NCBI GenBank assembly: GCA_039936235.1
Contig: JBDTIS010000231.1
Span: forward strand, 1-64,000
Reading direction: 5' to 3'
DNA: 64,000 bases
Origin: CAHJXF01 sp039936235
GTDB taxonomy: Bacteria > Pseudomonadota > Gammaproteobacteria > Burkholderiales > Burkholderiaceae_D
The stretch's first letter is position 1; every line of letters begins with the position of its first letter. Positions 16,454-23,793 of this stretch are shown here, piece by piece. The translations under genes were made by a program, and so were the position numbers. The notes beneath the pieces were generated by a model. It did no database searches. It was not told where the DNA came from and worked only from the letters and a program-made list of their open reading frames with translations.

Positions 16454-17421
16454 GCGAAATGGTCGAAGCCGGTGAGCGCGGCGGGACGCCAGTCTGCGCC
16501 CTCCGCGTCGAGCAGCGTCAGTCCATCGCCTGCGGTGATCGTGCCGATGCGCGTCACGCGCGTCATGCTCGCATCCGCTGCGCGGGCGACGTCGTCACGT
16601 CGCGACGGCGCGGCGGTGAAGCACAGTTCGTAATCGTCACCGCCCGTCACAGCGAGGCGACGGCGATCGTCGACGTCGCAGTCCATCAGTGCCCCGGCGA
16701 CCGGGATATCGTCGATCGCGAGCCGCGCCGCGCAGCCGGAGGCGCGCAGGACGTGGCCGAGATCCTGTGCAAGACCATCGGACACGTCGATGGCCGCATG
16801 CGCGATCGACGCGAGCGCGAGGCCGAGCGCGATGCGTGGCGTCGGTCGCTCGAGCGCAACCTGCAGGGGATCGTCGATCGGCAGGCCGTGTCGGCCGTCG
16901 CGTCGCTCGAGCGCCCGGCGCAGCCCGAGCGCCGCGCCACCGAGCGTGCCCGAAACCCACACGTCGTCGCCGACCTGCGCGGCACCGCGGCGCAACGCCC
17001 GACCCTCGACGACCTCGCCGAAGACGGTCACGCACAGGTTCAGCGGTCCGCGCGTCGTGTCGCCGCCGACCAGCGGACACGCGAACGTGGTCGCGCAGTC
17101 GAACAGTCCGTCGGAGAAACCCTCGAGCCACCGCTCGTCGATCGCAGGCAGCGCGACCGCGAGCGTGAAGCCCAGCGGACGCGCGCCCATCGCCGCGAGG
17201 TCCGACAGGTTGACCGCCAGCGTCTTCCAGCCGAGCGACGCCGGATCGACGTCGTCGAAGAAGTGACGGCCGGCGACCAGCATGTCGGTGGAAACCGCGA
17301 GCACGTGACCCGCTGTCGGCGCCAGCAGCGCGCAGTCGTCGCCGATGCCGAGCCGCGTCTGTGCGTCGGAAACTGCGGAAGGACGATCGAAATACCGCGC
17401 GATCAGTTCGAACTCGGTCAC
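16450..17421 (-). CDS. thiL: thiamine-monophosphate kinase
   Basis: A 323-residue enzyme that phosphorylates thiamine monophosphate to the coenzyme thiamine diphosphate. Visible ThiL motifs are GIGDDCALL, VNLSDLAAMGARP, LVGGDTTRG, DVSDGLAQDLGH and TGGDDYELCF, in AIRS-kinase order. The start is put at the GTG at 17421 (VTEFELIARYF), the conserved ThiL N-terminus, 31 bp after nusB; the frame extends upstream but overlaps nusB without similarity. It lies between nusB and pgpA as in many proteobacteria. Confidence 0.94.
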   Translation of the reverse strand: MTEFELIARYFDRPSAVSDAQTRLGIGDDCALLAPTAGHVLAVSTDMLVAGRHFFDDVDPASLGWKTLAVNLSDLAAMGARPLGFTLAVALPAIDERWLEGFSDGLFDCATTFACPLVGGDTTRGPLNLCVTVFGEVVEGRALRRGAAQVGDDVWVSGTLGGAALGLRRALERRDGRHGLPIDDPLQVALERPTPRIALGLALASIAHAAIDVSDGLAQDLGHVLRASGCAARLAIDDIPVAGALMDCDVDDRRRLAVTGGDDYELCFTAAPSRRDDVARAADASMTRVTRIGTITAGDGLTLLDAEGADWRPAALTGFDHFA

Positions 17422-17452
17422 GACGGCGCGCCGGGCTGCCTCGAAACGGCGA

Positions 17453-17971
17453 TCAGCGACTCCGGCCGCGTGCAGCGCTCTCGTCGGGCCGCAGGTCGAC
17501 GCCGAGCTTGTCGAGGACACCGTTGACATATTTGAAGCCGTCGGTGCCGCCGAACGACTTCGCGACCTCGACCGCTTCGTTGATCACGACGCGATAAGGA
17601 ATCTCGACGTGATGTGCGAGTTCATAGGCGCCGATCAACAGCACCGCGTGCTCGACCGGCGACAGTTCGACGATCGGCCGGTCGAGATAGGGCGAAATCG
17701 CCGCGCGCAACGGCGCCACCTCGCGGATCGCGCCGTGCAGCAGCGCGTTGTAGTGCGCGGCGTCGGCCTTCTCGAAGCCCGGCGTCTCGCGAATGTGCGC
17801 GTCGATCGCGCCGGCGTTCTCGTTGCCGGCATCGCGCGACAGCAGCCATTCGTAGAGGCCCTGCAGCGCGAACTCGCGCGAGCGGCGGCGGGCGCTTTTC
17901 GGCGGACCCTTGCGGGCGACCGGCGTGGCGGCGGACGACGACGGTTCGGTCGGTGGTGATGTGGCGTTCAA
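17453..17971 (-). CDS. nusB: transcription antitermination factor NusB
   Basis: A 172-residue all-helical RNA-binding protein that joins NusE (S10) on boxA RNA in rRNA antitermination. A disordered basic/Ser-rich extension occupies residues 1-27, then RRRSREFALQGLYEWLLS starts the conserved fold. The C-terminal block VINEAVEVAKSFGGTDGFKYVNGVLDKL is diagnostic. It lies directly downstream of ribH (30 bp), the usual partner. Confidence 0.95.
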   Translation of the reverse strand: MNATSPPTEPSSSAATPVARKGPPKSARRRSREFALQGLYEWLLSRDAGNENAGAIDAHIRETPGFEKADAAHYNALLHGAIREVAPLRAAISPYLDRPIVELSPVEHAVLLIGAYELAHHVEIPYRVVINEAVEVAKSFGGTDGFKYVNGVLDKLGVDLRPDESAARGRSR

Positions 17972-18001
17972 GGGCGGCTTCTATAAAGGTGAAAGAGAAA
18001 G

Positions 18002-18493
18002 CTACTGCGCTTCTTCCTCGTCGTCGCCGGCGAGGTCGTCGAGCCGGCTGGCGAGGTTCGCCATCTCCACCGCGGCACGCGCAGCGCCACGCCCCTTGTC
18101 GTCGACACGTGCCTCGGCCTGCGCGTCGTCCTCGGTGGTCAGTACGCCGTTCGCTATCGGAATCTCGAAAGCGAGTGCGACCTTCGAGATGCCGGCGGCG
18201 CTCTCGTTCGATACGAGCTCGAAGTGATAGGTCTCGCCGCGGATGACCGCCCCGAGCGCGATCAGCGCATCGAACTGCTCTGCAACGGCCATCTTCTGCA
18301 GCGCGAACGGGATCTCGAGCGCGCCGGGCACGGTCGCGATCAGGATGTCCTCGGCCAGCACACCGAGCGACAGCAACTCGGTGACGCAGGCCTTGCGCAA
18401 CGCGACACACACGGGCTCGTTGAAGCGCGACTGCACGATGCCGATCCGCAGGTCGGCACCGGCCAGCTCGGGGAGCAGGATCTCGACGGTCAT
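18002..18493 (-). CDS. ribH: 6,7-dimethyl-8-ribityllumazine synthase
   Basis: A 163-residue subunit of lumazine synthase, which condenses the RibB product (dihydroxybutanone phosphate) with the RibD-derived pyrimidine. FNEPV, VPGALEIPFAL and GAVIRGETYHFELV are visible; the last carries the catalytic His. It has a short acidic tail (DDLAGDDEEEAQ) not needed for the fold. The start at 18493 leaves two bases after ribBX, so the two are coupled. The frame is open upstream but there overlaps ribBX. Confidence 0.95.
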   Translation of the reverse strand: MTVEILLPELAGADLRIGIVQSRFNEPVCVALRKACVTELLSLGVLAEDILIATVPGALEIPFALQKMAVAEQFDALIALGAVIRGETYHFELVSNESAAGISKVALAFEIPIANGVLTTEDDAQAEARVDDKGRGAARAAVEMANLASRLDDLAGDDEEEAQ

Positions 18494-18495
18494 GG

Positions 18496-19665
18496 TCACG
18501 GATCCACGTAGCCGCAGACACGCAGATCGTAGCCGGCCATCGACGGCATCTTGCGCGGCTTCGCCATCAGCCGCATACGGCCGACGCCGAGGTCGCGCAG
18601 GATCTGCGCGCCGATGCCGTAGGTCCGCAGGTCCATCTTGCGTTCGACGTGGGTCTCGCGGCAGACGCCGGTGCGATCGACCTCGGCGAGCGAATCGAAC
18701 TGTCCGAACAGCCGGTCCGCCGACTCGTTCGCATTCAGCAGCACGAGCACGCCGGACTCGGACTTCGCGACCGCAGCGAGCGCGCGCGCGACGGTCCACG
18801 AGTGCGTCGACGTGCCGTCGTCGAGCAGATCGAGCAGCGACGTCGGCTCGTGCACGCGCACCAGCGTTTCCTGCTCCGGATCGATCGTGCCGTGCGTCAG
18901 CGCGACGTGGGCCGAGCCGCTCGGCAGATCGCGGTAGGCGATCGCGCGCAGGGCACCGTGCGCGGTCGACACGACGCGCTCGGCGACGCGCTCGATCAGG
19001 CTCTCGTTGGCCGATCGGTAGTGAATCAGGTCGGCGATCGTCCCGATCTTCAGACTGTGCTGCTGCGCGAAGATCATCAGGTCCGGCAGCCGCGCCATCG
19101 TGCCGTCGTCCTTGAGGATCTCGCAGATCACCGAGGCCGGCGTGGTGCCTGCCATCCGCGCGAGGTCGCAGCCGGCCTCGGTGTGGCCGGCGCGCATCAG
19201 TACGCCGCCGGCCTCCGCGCGGATCGGGAAGATGTGGCCCGGCTGAACGATGTCGGCGGGCTTCGCATCCCTGGCGACGGCAGCCTGGACGGTGCGCGCG
19301 CGATCGGCAGCGGAGATCCCGGTCGTGACGCCTTCGGCCGCTTCGATCGACATCGTGAACTTGGTGCCGTAACGCGTGCCGTTGGCCGCGGTCATCAGCG
19401 GCAGTTGCAGCTGACGCGTGCGTTCCTCGGTCAGTGTGAGACAGATCAGTCCGCGGCCGTAGCGCGCCATGAAGTTGATGGCATCGGACGTGACGAAGTC
19501 GGCGGCGAGCACGAGGTCGCCTTCGTTCTCGCGATCCTCCTCGTCGACCAGGATGACCATGCGGCCTGCCGCGAGCTCGGCGACGATCTCGGGAACCGGC
19601 GAGATCGAGATAGCCCCGACCGCGGAAGGCGCCGAAGGTGTGAACGGGTTGACGACTGCGAGCAT
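18496..19665 (-). CDS. ribBX: 3,4-dihydroxy-2-butanone 4-phosphate synthase with degenerate GTP cyclohydrolase II domain (RibBX)
   Basis: A 389-residue protein. Residues about 22-225 are an intact DHBP synthase with the acidic DEEDRENEGDL loop (41-51) and RAGHTEAGCDLARMAG. The C-terminal half keeps the GCH-II outline (LVRVHE, then DLRTYGIGAQILRDLG) but lacks the three zinc cysteines of the CLTGD...RCDCG region and the RQEGRNIGL loop. It should therefore not open GTP. This fits the RibBX variant described in Proteobacteria, which needs a separate ribA; none is in the window. GGAGG precedes the ATG. It is the first gene of ribBX-ribH-nusB-thiL-pgpA-cinA. Confidence 0.93.
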   Translation of the reverse strand: MLAVVNPFTPSAPSAVGAISISPVPEIVAELAAGRMVILVDEEDRENEGDLVLAADFVTSDAINFMARYGRGLICLTLTEERTRQLQLPLMTAANGTRYGTKFTMSIEAAEGVTTGISAADRARTVQAAVARDAKPADIVQPGHIFPIRAEAGGVLMRAGHTEAGCDLARMAGTTPASVICEILKDDGTMARLPDLMIFAQQHSLKIGTIADLIHYRSANESLIERVAERVVSTAHGALRAIAYRDLPSGSAHVALTHGTIDPEQETLVRVHEPTSLLDLLDDGTSTHSWTVARALAAVAKSESGVLVLLNANESADRLFGQFDSLAEVDRTGVCRETHVERKMDLRTYGIGAQILRDLGVGRMRLMAKPRKMPSMAGYDLRVCGYVDP

Positions 19666-19731
19666 GGGATCCTCCGTCGAAGGAGAGTGTCGGCCGAGGC
19701 GGACGCCGCGCGGCCGGAGTGCAACGGCTCT

Positions 19732-19737
19732 ATTCTA
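19732..19737 (-). promoter_or_regulatory. possible -10 box for the ribBX operon
   Basis: On the minus strand this reads TAGAAT, about 66 bases upstream of the ribBX start and inside the 152-bp divergent gap shared with the PcaB-like lyase. No good -35 lies 17 bases upstream. No FMN riboswitch core is present between here and the ATG. Confidence 0.3.
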
Positions 19738-19817
19738 GGCGCTTGGTCGATCGCGACGTGTCGCCCAGCGACGGACGAAGCCGACGCACACGCCCCCACT
19801 TCCCGCCTGGATCCGTA

Positions 19818-21170
19818 ATGGCCACATCGGTATTCGACTCCCTGTTGTTGCGCGACATGTTCGGCACCGCCGCGATGCGCGCCCTGTTCGACGAGCGCGC
19901 CTTCATCGCCCGTTGCGTCGACGTGGAGACCGCGCTGGCACGCGCCGAAGCGCGTCACGGCCTGATCCCCGTCGATGCGGCCAATCGCATCACGGACGCG
20001 GCCGATCCGTCCGCGTTCGACTTCGACGCGTTGCAGGCGGAAACCGAGATCGTCGGCTATCCGATCCTCGCCATGGTCAGGCAGTTGTCGGCGCAGTGCG
20101 GCGATGCCGGGCGCTACGTGCATTGGGGCGCGACGACGCAGGACATCATGGACAGCGCGACGATGCTGCAGTGTCGCGACGCGGTGGCGCTGATCGAGGC
20201 CCAGTTGCTGGACCTGAGGACCGCGCTGGCGACGCTCGCCGAGCAGCATGCGGAGACGGTCACGGCGGGTCGTACGCATCTGCAACACGCGTTGCCGGTC
20301 ACGTTCGGCTTTCGCTGCGCGGTCTGGCTGTCTGCGCTCGACCGGCATGCCGAACGGCTCGCGCAGGCCAAGCAGCGATCGCTGCTGGTGCAGTTCGGCG
20401 GCGCGGCCGGCACGATGGCATCGCTCGGTGCGCCCGCCAACGGCATCGCGGTCCGCGCGCTTCTGGCCGACGAACTCGGACTCGGCGACCCCGGCATCAC
20501 ATGGCACGTCGCGCGCGATGCGCCGAACGAATGGGTGTCGCTGCTCGCGGCGATCGGCGCGTCGCTCGGCAAGATCGCCGTCGACGTGATGATGATGGCG
20601 TCGTCCGAATTCGGCGAGGTCGCCGAGCCTTTCGTGGCCGGCCGCGGTGGCAGCTCGACGATGCCGCAGAAGCGAAATCCGATTTCGAGCGAACTCATCT
20701 TCGCCGCCGCGAAGATGCTGCGTGAGCGCGCATCGCTGATGCTCGACGCGATGCTGACCGACTTCGAACGGGCGACCGGTCCGTGGCATCTCGAGTGGAG
20801 CGCGTTGCCGGAAGCCTTCCTGCTCGCTGCGAGCGCGCTGCATCAGTCGGCGTTCCTGCTGCGCGGCATCGCGGTCGACACGGACCGGATGAAGCGCAAC
20901 CTCGACCTGACCGGCGGGCTGATCGTCGCCGAGGCCGTGATGATGGGACTCGCGCCCGAGATCGGCCGCCAGGCAGCGCACGACGTCGTCTACGACGCGT
21001 GCCGCGACGCCATCGAGCAGCGGACGTCGCTGTTCGACGCGTTGATGAAGGAGGAGCCGATCGTCAGGCGACTAGGCGTGCAGCGACTGCGCGAACTGAC
21101 CGATCCGGCGAACTATCTCGGCGGCGCGGCCGCGATGGCGAGATCGGTCGCGAGGCGCGTGCGCGACTGA
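19818..21170 (+). CDS. PcaB/PurB-superfamily lyase, probably 3-carboxy-cis,cis-muconate cycloisomerase-like
   Basis: A 450-residue member of the fumarase/aspartase superfamily. Typical blocks are RYVHWGATTQDIMDSA near residue 97, GRTHLQHALPVTFGF near 153, and the signature loop GGSSTMPQKRNPISSE near 276. The overall pattern, including HTLQ-like and ERATGPWHLEW segments, is closer to PcaB than to canonical adenylosuccinate lyase. The loop has Gln where most PcaB and PurB have His (MPHKRNP). The ATG at 19818 begins MATSVFDSLLLRDMFGT, matching PcaB N-termini. Other protocatechuate genes (pcaF remnant, pcaL) are 12 kb away. Its last 58 bp overlap the convergent DUF72 gene. Confidence 0.75.
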   Translation: MATSVFDSLLLRDMFGTAAMRALFDERAFIARCVDVETALARAEARHGLIPVDAANRITDAADPSAFDFDALQAETEIVGYPILAMVRQLSAQCGDAGRYVHWGATTQDIMDSATMLQCRDAVALIEAQLLDLRTALATLAEQHAETVTAGRTHLQHALPVTFGFRCAVWLSALDRHAERLAQAKQRSLLVQFGGAAGTMASLGAPANGIAVRALLADELGLGDPGITWHVARDAPNEWVSLLAAIGASLGKIAVDVMMMASSEFGEVAEPFVAGRGGSSTMPQKRNPISSELIFAAAKMLRERASLMLDAMLTDFERATGPWHLEWSALPEAFLLAASALHQSAFLLRGIAVDTDRMKRNLDLTGGLIVAEAVMMGLAPEIGRQAAHDVVYDACRDAIEQRTSLFDALMKEEPIVRRLGVQRLRELTDPANYLGGAAAMARSVARRVRD

Positions 21171-21919
21171 CCGCCGCGTTCGCGGGTCATGGCCGCGAAG
21201 CGCAGCGCGTCGGCTGTCGCGGCACCGGCCGCCGTGTTGTCGAACACGCACCAGACGTCACAGGCCTCGGGCCATCGGCCGACGGCTTCGGCTCTTTCCC
21301 GCAGCCACGCGTCGTCGTAGGCCGACCAGTACATCCGGGGCGAACCGTGCCAGCGGTAGTAGGCCAGCGCGTCGCGCCCGTCTCCGTGGTCACCGAGCCA
21401 TCCCCCCGGTTCGGCCGCTGACGCGATCGACGCAGGATCAGCCGCAGCCCGGGCGATCCGATGACGGATCAGCACTTCTTCCGCCTCGGCGGTGAACCAC
21501 GACGCATGCCGCGGCTCGCAGACGATCGCACCGTCGTGTCGCCGCCGCATCGCATCGAAGAATGCCGTGACGACAGCGCGATCGAATGCCGATGAAGGTG
21601 GCAACTGCACGAGCAGCGCGCCGAGCTTGCTGCCGAGCCCGCGGATTGCGGCGACGAAGGGATCGAGCAATGCGTCGAAATCGCGCAGACGCGCGCCGTG
21701 CGTGATCGTCTTCGGCAGCTTGACCGCGAAGCGGAATCCGTCCGGCGTCTCGTCGACCCATCGCGCGTAGGTCGCGGTGCGATGCGGGCGATGGAACGAT
21801 GAGTTGATCTCGACGCAGTTCATCACCCGTGCGTAGCGTTCCAGATGTCGGCCATCGAGCGGAAACCCGGCAACCGCGGCACGCGGAATAGTCCAGCCCG
21901 CGGTGCCGATCGCGATCAT
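21113..21919 (-). CDS. DUF72 domain-containing protein
   Basis: A 268-residue protein with the TIM-barrel-like DUF72 fold: it starts MIAIGTAGWTIP and contains NCVEINSSFHRPHRTATYARW, FRFAVKLPKTITH, and a C-terminal RWHGSPRMYWSAYDD and FDNTAAGAATADAL. The activity of this family is unknown. It overlaps the 3' end of the convergent lyase gene by 58 bp, an unusually long tail-to-tail overlap. The start at 21919 gives the family N-terminus; the upstream open frame has no similarity. Confidence 0.9.
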   Translation of the reverse strand: MIAIGTAGWTIPRAAVAGFPLDGRHLERYARVMNCVEINSSFHRPHRTATYARWVDETPDGFRFAVKLPKTITHGARLRDFDALLDPFVAAIRGLGSKLGALLVQLPPSSAFDRAVVTAFFDAMRRRHDGAIVCEPRHASWFTAEAEEVLIRHRIARAAADPASIASAAEPGGWLGDHGDGRDALAYYRWHGSPRMYWSAYDDAWLRERAEAVGRWPEACDVWCVFDNTAAGAATADALRFAAMTRERGGQSRTRLATDLAIAAAPPR

Positions 21920-22164
21920 CCGGCGGAAGAACGAAAGAGTCCATCGCCCGATGGCGGGCGACGATGCGGGACTCGCGGCGAGTAGAAGGCCGGGATCATC
22001 GGGATGCGATAAGCGAATCGCGGGTCTGTCGAATCGGTGCGGTTCATGAAGCGGCCGGGGCGACCGATCTTCGCAGACATCCGGACATGCAGCGGCATCG
22101 TGCTGCGCCGAGCCGACGTGGATAGAAGATGCAATAAGCTTCGCCCGTGCGAGATCCGAGTCCG

Positions 22165-23430
22165 ATGAAGCCAGCCACCCCGGCACCAGCCGCCATCGCG
22201 GCGAAACGTTCGTTCGCGGCGATGCGCAACCCGGGATTCAGGATGCACTTCAGCACGTTCTTCCTGGCGATGACGGCCGACAACATCGAGCACGTCATCA
22301 GCTACTGGATGATGTACCAGAAGTTTCATTCGCCGGCGCTCGGCGGCTTCGCGGTGGTGTCGCACTGGCTGCCGTTCCTGCTGTTCTCGGTCCCGGCCGG
22401 CGCGCTCGGCGACCGCTTCGATCCGCGGCGCCTGATCCAGCTCGGCATGCTGATGTTCATGACCGCGGCGCTCGGCTGGGGTTATTTCTTCATCACCGAC
22501 ACCCTGCAGATGTGGCACGCGATGGTGCTGCTGGTGATCCATGGCTGCGCCGGCGTGCTGTGGAACACGTCGAGTCAGCTGCTGCTACACGACATCGTCG
22601 AGCCCGAACTGCTGCCCAGCGGCGTGCGACTGCTCGCTACCGCGCGCTACCTCGGCATCCTGGTCGGACCCGGCGTCGGCGGCATTATCATGCTGACGCT
22701 CGGACCGAAATACGGAATGCTGCTCGACGCGACCTTCTATCTGCCGGTCATCCTGTGGCTTTGGAAGGCGCCGTACGGGCCGCGCTTCCGGAAAGCCGGG
22801 CACGTGGTCGTGGCCCGCGCGGTGCGCGGCATGGCCGATATCGTCGACACGATGCGCGACATTCGCGGCCACGCGATCATCGTCCCGATGCTGATCCTGG
22901 TCGCCACCGCATCGGGCTTCGTCGGCAGCAGCTATCAGGCGCAGATGCCGGGCTTCGCAACCGATCTCGGCCACGGCGATCCAGGCGTTTCGTACAGCAT
23001 GCTGCTGGCGGCGGATGCGCTCGGCGCGCTGATCGCGGCCTTCCTGCTCGAGAGCCGCAGCGTGTTCCCGACGCGGCCGCAGACCGCGGTCGTGCTTGCC
23101 ATGCTGTGGTGCGTGATGCTGCTCGGTTTTGCGCTGGCGAAGTCTTATCCGCTGGCGCTCGCGCTGCTGCTGCTGGCCGGCTTCTTCGAGCTGTCGTTCA
23201 GCAGCATGGCGCAGGCGCTGGTGCAGTTGAACGCGCCGGCGCCGATCCGCGGCCGCGTCATCGGGCTGTTCAACATGGCGTCGCTCGGGATGCGGACCTT
23301 CAGCGGGATCACGGTCGGCCTGGCGGGCAGCTGGATCGGCATCCACACGTCGCTGGGCGTGTCCGCGATCGTGCTGGGGATGATTCTTGCCGGTCTGCTG
23401 GTGCGAAACCGCGTGATGTCGCAGGCCTGA
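22165..23430 (+). CDS. MFS transporter (EntS/MFS_3-like)
   Basis: A 421-residue inner-membrane protein with about 11-12 hydrophobic helices. The loop GALGDRFDPRRLIQLGML between helices 2 and 3 is the MFS signature region. The N-terminal FRMHFSTFFLAMTADNIEHV and C-terminal NAPAPIRGRVIGLFNMASLGMRT segments resemble the MFS_3 group of exporters and siderophore efflux proteins. Substrate unknown. An in-frame GTG 18 bases upstream is an alternative start. It is divergent from DUF72 and convergent with pbpC, with a repeat array between. Confidence 0.88.
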   Translation: MKPATPAPAAIAAKRSFAAMRNPGFRMHFSTFFLAMTADNIEHVISYWMMYQKFHSPALGGFAVVSHWLPFLLFSVPAGALGDRFDPRRLIQLGMLMFMTAALGWGYFFITDTLQMWHAMVLLVIHGCAGVLWNTSSQLLLHDIVEPELLPSGVRLLATARYLGILVGPGVGGIIMLTLGPKYGMLLDATFYLPVILWLWKAPYGPRFRKAGHVVVARAVRGMADIVDTMRDIRGHAIIVPMLILVATASGFVGSSYQAQMPGFATDLGHGDPGVSYSMLLAADALGALIAAFLLESRSVFPTRPQTAVVLAMLWCVMLLGFALAKSYPLALALLLLAGFFELSFSSMAQALVQLNAPAPIRGRVIGLFNMASLGMRTFSGITVGLAGSWIGIHTSLGVSAIVLGMILAGLLVRNRVMSQA

Positions 23431-23447
23431 ACGAGCCGCACGCGTTG

Positions 23448-23538
23448 GTCGTTTCGAACGAATGTGAGGACCTCGGCCGCGACGCATGGGCCCGCACGTC
23501 ATGCTTGGCGGGTAATGTCGCTCCTTCGTCGGGACGAC
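23448..23538 (+). repeat. interspersed repeat, family A, copy 1
   Basis: A 91-bp element opening GTCGTTTCGAACGAATGTGA and closing CCTTCGTCGGGACGAC. The ends (GTCGTT/TC and GGGACGAC) are imperfect inverted repeats. Near-identical copies lie at 62563-62654 and, inverted, at 36011-36101. It belongs to the 363-bp gap 23431-23793 between the convergent MFS and pbpC genes, which holds three repeats and no gene. Confidence 0.85.
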
Positions 23539-23551
23539 AAGTTGCTGGTAG

Positions 23552-23641
23552 GTCGTTCCGAACGGATGTGAGGAGCCTCTGCCGCGAGGCCCGGGGTGCG
23601 CGCGTCAAGCGTGCAGGTCAAGGACCTTGCGTCGGAACCAC
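23552..23641 (+). repeat. interspersed repeat, family A, degenerate copy 2
   Basis: The left half (GTCGTTCCGAACGGATGTGA) matches the family A consensus well. The right half has decayed, with CCTTGCGTCGGAACCAC standing for the usual CCTTCGTCGGGACGAC end. It lies 13 bp after copy 1 in the same orientation. Confidence 0.7.
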
Positions 23642-23658
23642 CGTTCAACTCTCCATTC

Positions 23659-23764
23659 GTCATCTTGACGCAGGAGGGATCCCACCCGGTTCGCCAGGCA
23701 CAGGCGGTTGCACGTGGCTGAGCGCCCTGCTGCGTCGGGCCGACAGGGGCTTCGCCGGAATGAC
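23659..23764 (+). repeat. interspersed repeat, family B, copy 1
   Basis: A 106-bp element opening GTCATCTTGACGCAGGAGGG and ending CTTCGCCGGAATGAC, again inverted ends. It matches the element at 62671-62777 in length and arrangement, including a conserved GGTTCGC and GTTGCAC/GATGCAC interior. It lies directly behind the two family A copies. Confidence 0.78.
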
Positions 23765-23793
23765 ATCGACTTCCACGAATTCAGCGCACGAAT

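Noticed and set aside
19666..19817. FMN riboswitch upstream of ribBX
   Set aside because: Searched by eye for the RFN core here and upstream of ribE and ribD; the conserved GGGGCAGGGTGAAATTCCC-type core is absent in all three places.
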